From: Brucella tritici
GTDB taxonomy: Bacteria > Pseudomonadota > Alphaproteobacteria > Rhizobiales > Rhizobiaceae
Length of the DNA stretch: 64,000 nucleotides
NCBI RefSeq assembly: GCF_008932295.1
Contig: NZ_WBWA01000002.1
Span: forward strand, 330,820-394,819
Direction: 5' to 3'
The position numbers and the translations under genes are program-made. Each line of letters begins with the position of its first letter. The stretch's first letter is position 1. The notes under the pieces were generated by a model. It was given only the letters and a program-made list of their open reading frames with translations, was not told the origin of the DNA and ran no database searches. This document shows positions 52,790 to 62,603 of this stretch, in pieces.

Positions 52790-53166
52790 GCGCTTTCGCT
52801 AAGCCAGTCTGACGGCAGTCATCATCGGAGCGGCGTCTTGGCTGGGGCCTTGAAAGTTAGCGCTTAGGCAGATATCACGACATGCTTCTGATACGAACGT
52901 CAAGCTGGCCTGCCAACGCCGTCATCGTACGCCTTTCACCTCGCGGATTGGCAACTTGCACGGCTCGGCTTCTCGGCCATGTTGGGTGCGCCCATGCACT
53001 ATGACGGCAACTGCTTGGCCTTTGTCACCTCGCACAAGGCCGCCGATCACCTCGAGCTTCCCGGACTGGCTACACAATAGTGTAGGGCCAACCCACGATG
53101 TAGCATTCCGAGATGTCAAAAGCTGCGCTGGATCATCGACAGGGGAATTTAACCGGTTCGTTTGAC
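52790..53166. other. Gap with no supported gene
   Basis: A GC-rich minus-strand frame (to 52922) with a plausible tail (SGKLEVIGGLVRGDKGQAVA) is open but lacks a start and ribosome site. It may be the remnant of a displaced gene. Confidence 0.35.
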
Positions 53167-53406
53167 AAATGGCGTTTGTTTCCTTTGTCTGTGCTCCCCC
53201 CATTACTTGATAAAACGCCGTTTGCAGGTGAATCGGAAATCTCAGGTTTGAACTGGCGAGCCGGTCGGGGCGCGTAATGTGCAGGCACGTCCTTTTGATT
53301 TGTCGGCAACGCGTTTCAAGTCGAAATAATTTGCAATCATCCGATTCAGAATTCGAGAAGAGTGTTACCTGAGATGATTTTCCCGATTCAGCCGCAAACG
53401 CCGTTT
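53167..53406. repeat. Structured island repeat, copy 3
   Basis: Palindromes AAATGGCGTTT (53167-53177), AAACGCCGTTT (53213-53223) and AAACGCCGTTT (53396-53406) keep the 46 and 183-base spacing of copy 2. The hairpin position holds TTGATTTG...CAAGTCGA (53295-53324), partly decayed. Copy 3 begins 1117 bases after copy 2. Confidence 0.88.
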
Positions 53407-53488
53407 GAAATAAGGCCGGATATCCGGAGAGGCTGCTTCGCTTAATGAGCGCTATGACCTGCTGTTAAAATGGTTCCTGAGGCCCCGC

Positions 53489-53497
53489 CTGTGGATA
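53489..53497 (-). other. DnaA-box match
   Basis: TGTGGATAA is the exact complement of the consensus box TTATCCACA. A single 9-mer can occur by chance; it is noted because it lies beside the island repeats. Confidence 0.35.
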
Positions 53498-53706
53498 ACT
53501 TTTGCCTTGTTTTAATCGTGCTGGTCAGCCGTTGACAAATACAAAAGCCTTACGGGCACTGGCTTTTGAAGCCGTAGGCGCGAATTCGAAAAAGCCGGTG
53601 ATATCCGGGACTTAGATAAAAATGCTCGATTGGGATCTTTTTTCGTTTTGGATCCTTGCAGCACGTTTGAGATCCTGCAATAGTCACTTTGTCTGATTGA
53701 TCAGAC

Positions 53707-53742
53707 GTCTTCATTCTGGTGCTGGAACACCAGAATGAAGAC
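53707..53742. repeat. Perfect 15-bp inverted repeat
   Basis: GTCTTCATTCTGGTG, loop CTGGAA, CACCAGAATGAAGAC. The stem is perfect. No T-run follows, so it is not a classical terminator. Confidence 0.85.
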
Positions 53743-54062
53743 TAACTTAGCCTGCCAACAACAGGAGCCAAGCTATGCTGGTTATTAGCGACATTCGTCC
53801 CGGATTAAAAGATCCACGCCCTGAATTCCTCGTCAGCATGGCGGCTCGACAGCGGGAATAGTTTCCGCCCCTAACGCGTTCGGCGCTCTTTAAAGCCCGA
53901 ACTCCCAATTTCCCATTCTGGCGCTCTGGTCGTGTGCGTTTGCGCGCAACGTCACGGTCTTTGCTGTCTTTAAAATCTGACGCTGCTTGCAAGGGCAAGC
54001 GCAACCGACCTTTCACACCCATTTGGCTCCGGCGATTGCATCGCTTCGGGGAAGGAGGACTT

Positions 54063-54920
54063 ATGTTTGCAGAAACTGTCGTCGGCTACATCGATTTGAT
54101 CGAACACAAAATCCCGGTCCGTAATGTCGGACGAGAATTGTATGCGTCGCAAAATCTGGCGTGGCTGTTTAACAGTATTGCCCACGCTGAAGATCGGGCC
54201 AGGCAGAAATGCGCCGTTCGTGACGTTCTTCTACGGTGGGCGATCTGGAACGAGGGTGAGAAAATCCTCGCACTTATTGAAGAAGCATCGGCGCGGGCAA
54301 AGGTTTCTGGTGATACGGAACCGACACGTGCGATGCCAATTACACGCGATATTCTTAATCGCGTCGTCAACTCGGTTGACCGCAAATCTGCACCGGACGA
54401 AGCTATTCTTGCAACTGCGACTTCGGCATTGCCCAAGAACGCACCGTACGCTTTTGATCTGGTGCATTACGATGCTGAAAAGAAAGCGTTGCGGATAATA
54501 AGTATGATCTATTGCATCAGCATGCATAAAGACGCGCTAGATCAATGGCGCAAAGAAGTCGCGACCCTGCCGTCGGCATGGGCCCGTTTGGCACGGCAAT
54601 ATTATGACATCGACATTGAGCACTGCGAATTTGCACTGATCGACCCGCTGCTCGATGACAGTGATGAAGAAACCGGGGTCTGGTCGATATTTGATCTTGA
54701 TCAACTGCTCGGCAAAGCTGGGATTGCGGACAAGGTAGTGGCGTTGCAGGAGGGTCTCTGGGGAGACCTTCTCATCAGGATTGGTGACACTTTTGCAGAT
54801 ACACAAAGCGAGCAGGCGCAGTTGATGGAGCAGGAACTGGTGAAGATTGCCCTCAAGGCCCTGGACAGTAGGTCAGCACCGCAAGCTCAAATCCTGACGC
54901 CTGATAACGCATCGCGTTGA
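54063..54920 (+). CDS. Hypothetical protein, 285 aa, of the FtsH-like cassette
   Basis: No family recognised. It is a soluble, mostly helical acidic protein (MFAETVVGYIDLIEHKIP, LAWLFNSIAHAEDRARQK, ALRIISMIYCISMHKDALDQ). There is no signal peptide or membrane segment. GGAAGGAGG precedes the ATG at 54063, which is preferred to an open but odd extension to 53934. It lies 146 bases upstream of the AAA ATPase on the same strand and may be a partner or substrate adaptor; that is inference from position. Confidence 0.72.
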   Translation: MFAETVVGYIDLIEHKIPVRNVGRELYASQNLAWLFNSIAHAEDRARQKCAVRDVLLRWAIWNEGEKILALIEEASARAKVSGDTEPTRAMPITRDILNRVVNSVDRKSAPDEAILATATSALPKNAPYAFDLVHYDAEKKALRIISMIYCISMHKDALDQWRKEVATLPSAWARLARQYYDIDIEHCEFALIDPLLDDSDEETGVWSIFDLDQLLGKAGIADKVVALQEGLWGDLLIRIGDTFADTQSEQAQLMEQELVKIALKALDSRSAPQAQILTPDNASR

Positions 54921-55066
54921 CGAGATGCCGCTGGGGCGGTTCTGGTTAAAACGGAGTCGCTGGAGCCGCGCTGTCTCCTTGCTGTACGCATGTCTCGATC
55001 CCAAAGCCGGTTGCCGCTTTTCGGGATATGCTTAGGAATTCACTCTTCTATCCATGAGGTCGCTTC

Positions 55067-56926
55067 ATGACCATTTCACCACCCGGCGCAAGCCGGCTTG
55101 GGCGGCATCTACTTGCCCGCCTGAAACATGCTTTGCATCGCGACGTGCGACAGGTTTTCTGCGAGCTCGATCTATTGTCTCAGACTGAAGTCGACATTGA
55201 TGGGTTTTTCGCGATGCGCTTCGACATGCCCGAACAGTCATCTGATCCGGGTGATACAGATCGACCAGTATTACCTCTGACCGGTCATCCGGTTCATGAT
55301 CTGCGTGTCTTGAACGCTTATATGGGTGCCAGCTTCAATCTGAGTGCTTCCAGCGTGCAAGATCAGTTTGCCCTTTCGCTGCCATTTCCAATGTTCCTGA
55401 GCGAGATGCTCTGTTATCCCGTCGAGCGAACATATCTTTTGAAACTCCTGCGCTGCTTTCATGTCGAGCCCGATATGGGCGATATCGCGGTCTGTCATCT
55501 GCTGGCACGGGCTCTGGAGGAGAGGAGTTTCGGGCAAAAACGCTTGATGGAGCTTTCACGCAGACGATCCGGGCTTGTCATCGTGCGCACCGATATCGAA
55601 GGCTTTGAAGATATCTTGTTCCGGATGTTGAATGAACAGCGGCTTTATCGCGGGCACGTTGTGGTACGGCCCCTTGAGCACTGGGGAATGACAACGATCC
55701 GGCAGTTAAAGCGGACAAGGGGCCGCCTCCGTCCGGCAGATGTCATTATCAATACTATTGATGCTGATGGATTTGAGAAACTGGCGCTGATCGATGAAGA
55801 CAGCATTGGGGATGCACTGTCGCGTGGCGAATGGCTTCTTGGTATCGTTGATATGCAATACGAGATTCCGGCCAGGCTGAAAGTGGCGGCAGATATTGTC
55901 CTTGATACCGGTCCGCTTGATGGTGCTCTTCTCAACAGGCTGCTCGATGCGGTGACTGCACACGATGCCGACACCGTTTTTCCAGAGGAGTTTACACTCG
56001 GTTCATTACGTAAGTTGAGACACTCGTTCCGGGAAGCCAGCACACGCCAGGAAACCTTCGCTTATCTGCTGGCCCAATGGGAGTTGGAGGGGAGAAAGCA
56101 GGCACGCCCGGTGCAGGAGCAAAAGCAAAAGCAGAAAGAGGCAGATAAAAAGAAGGATAAGGCCGATGACAAAAAATCGTTCTCGACTGGAGAACGCGGT
56201 CGGCATGGCAGGAAGATTGTTTCCGACAGCCGATTGATTGAACCTGAACCGCTTAATGACGTCATCGGTGACGTCGGTTCCGCAGAGAGCGCCACGCGTC
56301 GAACACCAACTCTATGCGTGGAAAACCTGTCTGGCTATGGCGAGGCGGCTGACTGGGCGTTGGCGCTCAAGGATGACCTTGCATTGTGGACGTCAGGATC
56401 GCTCGTCTGGTCTGACATCAGCACACGGCTGCTTCTGTCCGGCCCGCCCGGCACCGGCAAGACCACATTTGCACGGGCGCTGTGTAACAGCCTGCGTATT
56501 CCTGTCCTTGCAACGTCTATCGCGACATGGCTGCGGATGGGCCATCTTGGTGATGTGTTGCTACGCATGAAGAGTGCGTTTGAAGAAGCGGCGTCTCATG
56601 CTCCGGTCATCCTGTTTATTGATGAGATCGACAGTATCGGGCGACGTCAGGATCCATCCCGCGATTATGCAGATTACTGGAACGCTGTCGTCAATCAACT
56701 GCTCGAATTGATGGATGGTGCTGTCAGACAGGAAGGCATCGTCATCGTGGGTGCGACCAACCGGCCTGACGATATTGATGAAGCATTGTTACGATCAGGA
56801 CGGATGGAAACCCATGTCCGGATAGCAAAGCCTGACACGGATGCACTGGTCGGCATTCTCGCGCATCATCTGGGTGCTGATCTTGAAGCTGTGCTGGAAA
56901 CACGACAGATGGAGCAACAGCGATGA
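55067..56926 (+). CDS. FtsH-like AAA+ ATPase with novel N-terminal region
   Basis: This 619-residue protein has a ~340-residue N-terminal region I cannot assign, a Lys/Gln/Asp-rich linker (~343-370) and a AAA+ domain from ~430. Walker A LSGPPGTGKTTFA is near 457, Walker B VILFIDEIDSIGRR near 517, and the second region of homology GATNRPDDIDEALLRSGRME near 562. The AAA part is closest to FtsH/Cdc48-type ATPases, but no membrane helices are present, so it should be cytosolic. Its stop overlaps the start of an M41 peptidase gene, so the pair make up one FtsH-like protease. The ATPase ends inside what would be the AAA lid. Confidence 0.85.
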   Translation: MTISPPGASRLGRHLLARLKHALHRDVRQVFCELDLLSQTEVDIDGFFAMRFDMPEQSSDPGDTDRPVLPLTGHPVHDLRVLNAYMGASFNLSASSVQDQFALSLPFPMFLSEMLCYPVERTYLLKLLRCFHVEPDMGDIAVCHLLARALEERSFGQKRLMELSRRRSGLVIVRTDIEGFEDILFRMLNEQRLYRGHVVVRPLEHWGMTTIRQLKRTRGRLRPADVIINTIDADGFEKLALIDEDSIGDALSRGEWLLGIVDMQYEIPARLKVAADIVLDTGPLDGALLNRLLDAVTAHDADTVFPEEFTLGSLRKLRHSFREASTRQETFAYLLAQWELEGRKQARPVQEQKQKQKEADKKKDKADDKKSFSTGERGRHGRKIVSDSRLIEPEPLNDVIGDVGSAESATRRTPTLCVENLSGYGEAADWALALKDDLALWTSGSLVWSDISTRLLLSGPPGTGKTTFARALCNSLRIPVLATSIATWLRMGHLGDVLLRMKSAFEEAASHAPVILFIDEIDSIGRRQDPSRDYADYWNAVVNQLLELMDGAVRQEGIVIVGATNRPDDIDEALLRSGRMETHVRIAKPDTDALVGILAHHLGADLEAVLETRQMEQQR

Positions 56927-57741
56927 CAGGTTGCAAATCAGATGAACGTCTCAAGAGTTTGCGTGATCTGCGTCCTCTGGCGCTAAAGGCACAGGGTATG
57001 ACCGGAGCCGATATCGAGCGGATTGCCCGTCAGGCTCGCCAGCAAGCACGTCGTACGAAGCGTCAGCTTACTTGGACGGATATTGAAAAGGGCATTGTTG
57101 GCAATCGCCGGGCAATCCTGCCGGAAGAGCGCTGGCGCATGGCGGTGCATGAGGCAGGCCATGCTCTCATCCGTCATATATTGCAAGTCGGCCATCCGCT
57201 GACGCTGAGCATTGAAGAACAGGTGGGGTTCGGCTTTGCAACGGAACGTCGCAAGCTTATTCCGCTGGAAAAGGATTGCGAAGACAATCTTGCGGTGATG
57301 CTGGCGGGAAGAGCGGCGGAAGAGCTTGTTCTTGGAGATGTCTCTGTCGGCTCCGGGATGCGACCGGGAAGCGATCTGGCGAATGCAACCGACCTGGCGC
57401 TGGCAATGGAAACGACATACGGCTTTGCCAGAGAGCGCCCATTGCTGTTTTGCGACGGCGTGGCACGACGGGAACTGCTCCATGAAACCCATCCCATAAC
57501 CAGCCATGTCGATGAGCGGCTGCAAAAAGCCTACGACATTGCCCGTCACGGACTTATCCGTTACGCTAAAGCGCACAGGGCGCTTGCCGAGGCGTTGCTT
57601 GAACATGGCGTTCTGGAGGGTGAAACCGTCACCGCCATTCTCAACGATGCCATCCGGCGACAGGATCAACAAGGCAGTCATGCTTCGGTGAGCATAGCGG
57701 ATAGCAGGCCTCAGGAGACGAGCGCACCCGGTCCAGCCTGA
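56923..57741 (+). CDS. FtsH-like M41 metallopeptidase subunit
   Basis: This 272-residue protein begins with the rest of a AAA lid (LALKAQGMTGADIERIARQA) and continues with a zinc peptidase domain whose HEAGH motif lies at residues 76-80. The third metal ligand is probably the Asp in MRPGSDLANATDLAL near 150. It starts at an ATG overlapping the ATPase stop (ATGA). Upstream in its own frame the codons read DGATA, and one extra base near 56906 would give an unbroken ETRPDGATAMTG. The pair may therefore be a frameshifted single gene instead of two natural genes. Confidence 0.85.
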   Translation: MTGCKSDERLKSLRDLRPLALKAQGMTGADIERIARQARQQARRTKRQLTWTDIEKGIVGNRRAILPEERWRMAVHEAGHALIRHILQVGHPLTLSIEEQVGFGFATERRKLIPLEKDCEDNLAVMLAGRAAEELVLGDVSVGSGMRPGSDLANATDLALAMETTYGFARERPLLFCDGVARRELLHETHPITSHVDERLQKAYDIARHGLIRYAKAHRALAEALLEHGVLEGETVTAILNDAIRRQDQQGSHASVSIADSRPQETSAPGPA

Positions 57742-57852
57742 GCGGTCAGAGGCGACCGGCATTCAACTCAATCAACAATCCGGATTCATTCCAAAACGCG
57801 CTCGTCTGCTCGAACGCGAACGATCCCGCACATCCAATGAAAGGAATATCTC

Positions 57853-58197
57853 ATGGCAATTATCGCAAACGATGGCGCGTTCAACCGGGAAAGGCTTGCA
57901 GCAGAAATCAAGGCCCTCAAGGCGCTTGTTCATGATCTCGAACGCCTGCTCAATGGAGAGCATCCAGATCCCAAGGAACTGGCGGATGCGCCATTGATCA
58001 ACAACTGGGATTTTGATCGTCGGGACACAACATGCCTTGTGGGCACATTGATTTCTCATCCGCGCCTGGGGCGTATCGTGCCAAATGGCGTTACCTCCGA
58101 ACTCTGGTACATAAACCCGGACGAAGGATATGCGCGTACATTCAGCCGCTTCTGCAGGCTCGGTAAACCGGCCCGGTTTCGGGAAAGCAAGCGTTAA
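57853..58197 (+). CDS. DUF6634 family protein
   Basis: This 114-residue protein has an N-terminal helix (RLAAEIKALKALVHDLERLL) and the conserved-looking LADAPLINNWDFDRRDTTCL, VGTLISHPRLG, TSELWYINPDEGYARTFSRF and CRLG. This matches my memory of DUF6634, found on rhizobial islands. Function is unknown. It follows the M41 peptidase gene by 111 bases on the same strand and may belong to the same cassette. Confidence 0.72.
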   Translation: MAIIANDGAFNRERLAAEIKALKALVHDLERLLNGEHPDPKELADAPLINNWDFDRRDTTCLVGTLISHPRLGRIVPNGVTSELWYINPDEGYARTFSRFCRLGKPARFRESKR

Positions 58198-58458
58198 CAC
58201 GCTCATTGAACCAGTGCTTTACAATGAACGCGGATTTTCATATTGGTGAAATGGGGAATGCTCCACTCATATAGGTTGATTTTGCTGCATTACTTCTCTT
58301 TGAGGTTTAATTTGAATAATTGACATCTGAGCTACGTCTGTTCTAACAGACAAGCTTGAAGCTAAAAGTCCAAGGTGGATCAGCGATAAATCGGTCTCAG
58401 AAATTTCACGGGTAATTGCCATCATGAATGGAATAAGGGCGAAAATTTTAAAAAAATT
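58198..58458. other. AT-rich leader of the glycosyltransferase gene
   Basis: No gene. The composition drops sharply in GC compared with the preceding cassette, marking the entry into differently sourced DNA. Confidence 0.5.
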
Positions 58459-60798
58459 ATGAACTCTAAGCTTTTATATAAAGAATGGAGTGAGGCCCGG
58501 CTGATACATAGAAGTAAACTATTTGATAGACAATGGTATGAGGCGCAATATCCCGACGTTAAGCTTGCGGGAGAACATCCAGTGAGGCATTATCTTCGGC
58601 ATGGTGCGGAAGAAGGCAGGGATCCTAGCCCTCACTTTAGCGGACTTGCTTATCTTGTGCTTTATGAAGATGTGCGCGTAGCGGGATTAAACCCCTTAGT
58701 ACACTATATAAAGTATGGAAAATCTGAGGGGCGGGCATTGCCTAATTGCTCGTACATGCAATCTCCATCTTCACCAGTGACTAAAATTGCGTTGGAAGAT
58801 GAAGGTGTGGAGAGCGCAAACAGCCAATATCTGGAAGGTTATTTTGACCCCGAATGGTATCAAGCAACCTATGCAGATGTTCGTATGGGAGAACTCACGG
58901 CCTACGAACATTTCCTGCAGGTGGGGTTAAAAGAGCAAAGAAATCCTTCTGCGAGATTTGATTCCAGAGCTTACAAAGCAATTTATGCTGATGCAAGAAA
59001 ATCTTCGTTGCCCCCAATTAGGCATTATCTAATATATGGCCGATTGGCAGACTACAGTGCTCCTCCTGTAGGTGAATATACCCCTTCTCACATTGATGAC
59101 ATACCATATGTATGGGCAGAAGGTGGGCTTACTAGAGATATTAATAAGAAAACAATTCTGCTCGTTGCTCATACTGTAGGAAAGTTTTTATTCGGTGGAG
59201 AGCGTAGCTTTATCGATATAATAGATGGTTTGTTGGCTGCTGGTTATAATGTTATAGCAGTTTTACCTCGTTATAACCAGGAGTATACAAATGCAGTGCA
59301 GAAAAAAGTATGTGGCTTGTTTATTGCAGAGTATAGTTGGTGGAAAATTTCTGTAAATAACGATAAAGCAATAGCTTTATTTAGTCATTTAATCCGCATA
59401 ACAAGAGTGGATTCGGTGCATGTAAACACAATAATGTTACATGACGCTCTTATTAGTGCTCGTATGGCAGGTGTGAAAAGTGTTGTTCATGTAAGGGAGC
59501 TTGTTAGTGAAGATTCATGGCTGTCTGCCTCAATAGGTTTATCGCCAGCAGATATAATTTCTGAGATAAAATCTGCAGCTGACTGGATTGTTGTAAATTC
59601 TGATGCAACTCACAGGTGCTTTGGTTTTGATGAGAAGACATTCCGTATCTATAACACGATTGACACGGATAGATTCAATATAGAAAATAATATAAATGAA
59701 AAACAAGTTATATTTGGTATTATATCCAGTAATATCCCTAAAAAAGGTATCCAAGATTTCGTTGCATTGGCATCTAAATGTGCTGACCTAGAGCCTAGGG
59801 CTTGTTTTACAATCATCGGGCCTGATACCGAGTTGATAAAGGAGCTTCGTGCGAAGGAAATACAAGGCGTTCTTCCGAGGAATATCCGGTTTGGTGGCTA
59901 TTACACGAACCCCGCTGATGCAATTAAACAAGTTAATGTCGTTGTTATTTTTTCGCATTTTGCAGAGTCGTTTGGTCGTACGGCTTTGGAGGGAATGGCG
60001 GCCGGTCGTCCTATAATCGCATATGATCACGGCGCTCTTCCAGAGCTTATCGAGCATAAGGTAAGCGGTTATTTGATACCTTTCAAGCATTACTCAGATG
60101 CGATACCTTACGTTCAAGCATTATGTTCCAACTTGCAGCTAATCAAGACAATGGGTAATGAAGGTAGGTGTATTGCAAAAGAAAAATTCAGTCAAAGTAA
60201 TTATAATATCGCATTAGAATCATTTTATAATAAAGTGTATTCTAAGCGGGACTCGTTGAGTAATTGTGAAAGTTTACAAAGAATAACGGTAGCTTATTTT
60301 TGCTGGCATTTTCCTGTTCCGTCCGAGACTTTCGTATTGAACGAAATTCGTGAGCTGAGCAGACAAGGCTATCATGTCGTGGTCTTCTGTCGCCAATCAC
60401 CTTATCCTGATTTCAAACCTGATTTCCCAGTTGAGTGGTATCGAGTCGAGGATGTAGAACAGTTAGCGTCACTATTAATAGAGAAAAAATGCTCTGTTGC
60501 TCATGGGCATTTTGTTTATCCAACTGTGACAGATTTTTTGTGGCCTGCTTGTGAGCAAGCCTTGATTCCTTTTACATTTATTGCCCACGCGCAGGATATA
60601 TTTAAATATGACAACGACTTTAAGAATCGCATTGGTGAAATTGGACAATCCGCATTATGCAGGGCCGTCTTTGTATTGTCACAGTTTCATCGTGACTATT
60701 TAATTCAAAGAGGTGTGCCAGAAAATAAGATTATCATCAATCCAAATGCTGTGGATGTTTCCGACTTCGAGAATGGTCATCTGCAGAAGGTAAAATAA
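58459..60798 (+). pseudogene. Multidomain glycosyltransferase, N-terminal part of a frameshifted gene
   Basis: Four repeats of a ~40-residue motif open the protein (LFDRQWYEAQYPDV with HYLRHGAEEGRDPSPHF; the third is YFDPEWYQATYADV). They are followed by a complete GT-B family 4 transferase (residues ~225-600; FGGERSFIDIIDGLLAAGYN, SHFAESFGRTALEGMAAGRP). From ~620 a second GT4 begins (AYFCWHFPVPSETFVLNEIR) but stops after its N-terminal half at INPNAVDVSDFENGH. The matching C-terminal half is in the next frame at 60801. Such proteins decorate surface polysaccharides. The gene is distinctly AT-rich. Confidence 0.82.
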
Positions 60799-60800
60799 TT

Positions 60801-62603
60801 ATGAACAAACGAATTTGCGCAGTACACCGTTTCGTAGAAAAAAAAGGTCTCGACCTGCTCATCAAAGCGGCCGCCGATATAGAAGAAGATGGAATTACGA
60901 TTGATATATTTGGCTATGGTCCTCTTGAGGAGGAGTACCGAAATACAATAAGGGAAATGGCTATAAACAATGTAAATATTTTTGGGCCATTAAATAACCG
61001 AAATGAAGTTGGTGAGACGATCAGAAAATATGATTTGTTTGCTTGCCCCTCTATTCGCATTTCTAGCGGTGACATGGACGGAATACCCACCTCCATCGTT
61101 GAATCAATGATTGCGGGTGTGCCTGTACTTACAACTAGCATATCAGGTATTCCTGATCTGGTTGAGGATGGGATCACGGGAGTAATATGCGATCCCACCC
61201 CAACATCCATTGCGCAGGGTATAAAAAGGTTTTTTTCATTTAGCCCGGAAAGAAGGCAATACATTGTCAAGAATGCCAAAACCGTGGCAATCCAGAAACA
61301 TGATGCTAAGAAACTGACACGATTAATGACGCGAGTTTGGGAGTCCAGAAAGATCGATGTCATTATGATCGGTTGGAAAAACCTTCGCGAGCACCAAGAG
61401 GTTTTAAACAGATTGTACAAGTACACAGCATTACCGTTTAGTGTCACGGTATGTGCTAATTCTAATGAAGATGAGGATATTCGCATTTATGATAAATATT
61501 TGAGTAAGTACGCTAATTTCAACTTAATTATACCTGGGTACAATGCCTACGTAGGGCCCGGAACCAACAAAGCCATCGATAACGGAAGTGGTGATATCTG
61601 CGTCTATTTATGTGGACGGGAAGGATTTATATTGAAATCTGGTTGGGACCTTAATGTCGTACATTATATGGACGATAATCCAAGTGTTGGAGTGGCTGGA
61701 ACACTTTGTTATTCGCCTTCCTATCTCACTGGTAAAGACTATGAAAATATTCCGTTATTTGAAAAATTTAGAAATAAAAATTATGCACATGAAAATCCCA
61801 ATCGAGTTTTTCAGCATGTGCAAGGAGGTCTGTTTGCACTCCGTCGAAAGATGTATGATCAGATTGGTGGTTTCAGTCAAGAGGTCCCTCATTCTTACAC
61901 AGATGTTGAATATAGTTATTATGTAGAAAGTATGGGATGGAAACTCGGTGAGTTGCCCGGCGTTTTGTCTTTATTTAACAAGACTAGACCTGGCTTAAAG
62001 AGTAGAATAGATAGTGATATATTTGCGATTCATCCGGGATCGTTAGATTCCGTTCAGGAATTTGAGTGTATTTCTCAAGGGAAGGTTTGCAACTGCAATA
62101 TATGTGGTTGGTCTGGATCAAGTTTTAAATGTGACGATGAGAAGGCGGTATGTCCGAGATGCCTGAGTTCATCTAGTGATAGAAAGATTTTTTGTTGGCT
62201 TGCAAACTCAGTATATCTAAGTCGTCGTTTGCCAGCTATTGGATTAGGATTAAGCGGCGAAATTCAACGCTTCTGGAAGCAGCAGTTTCAGGGACCACTT
62301 TATGATTTTGAAGAGTTTAGCCGGATTCTAGCTCAAAGAAAAATGCTCGAGAACCGCTCTGATACCCTCAAACTTGGTCTTTTGCAGGTGATTAATGAAA
62401 GATCCTTAAGATTATCAATTAAAGAAGTATATAGACTGCTTGAGCCCGGTGCCGAACTTGTTGTTCAGAATTCGTCTAAGATGTATAATTCGTTAATTTC
62501 AGAGATTTTGGTCGATACTGGGCTACAGTTAGTTTCAGAGTTTGATAAGTTTCCGACATCATTACAATTGGATTGGCGACCATTGTTAATTTTCCAAAAA
62601 TAG
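60801..62603 (+). pseudogene. Multidomain glycosyltransferase, C-terminal part of a frameshifted gene
   Basis: It opens directly with the donor-binding half of a GT4 (ICAVHRFVEKKGLDLLIKAA and DMDGIPTSIVESMIAGVPVL), lacking the acceptor half that is encoded upstream. Next is a GT-A/GT2-like domain (about 190-420; DVIMIGWKNLREHQEVLNRL, YLCGREGFILKSGWDLNVVH). A zinc ribbon (CNCNICGWSG, CPRCLSSSSDR) and a weak methyltransferase-like tail (EVYRLLEPGAELVVQNSS) lacking a clear SAM-binding motif follow. Read in this frame, the sequence upstream of its ATG gives SAEGKIIMNKR, which joins smoothly to the preceding frame. Confidence 0.8.

Larger units (their letters stand above)
53407..54062. other. Non-coding stretch upstream of the 285-aa gene
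   Basis: No gene is supported. It contains the palindrome CCGGATATCCGG (about 53419-53430), a DnaA-box match (53489-53497), a TTGACA (53532-53537) and a long perfect hairpin (53707-53742). Confidence 0.5.

Noticed and set aside
52922..53203. 93-codon minus-strand frame with a plausible C-terminal half.
   Set aside because: The N-terminal part runs into repeat copy 3, there is no ribosome site and no known domain. At most a gene remnant.
51339..53406. The three spaced repeats considered as a CRISPR array.
   Set aside because: Units of ~240-270 bp, separated by genes and IS scraps and with internal palindromes, do not fit a CRISPR array.
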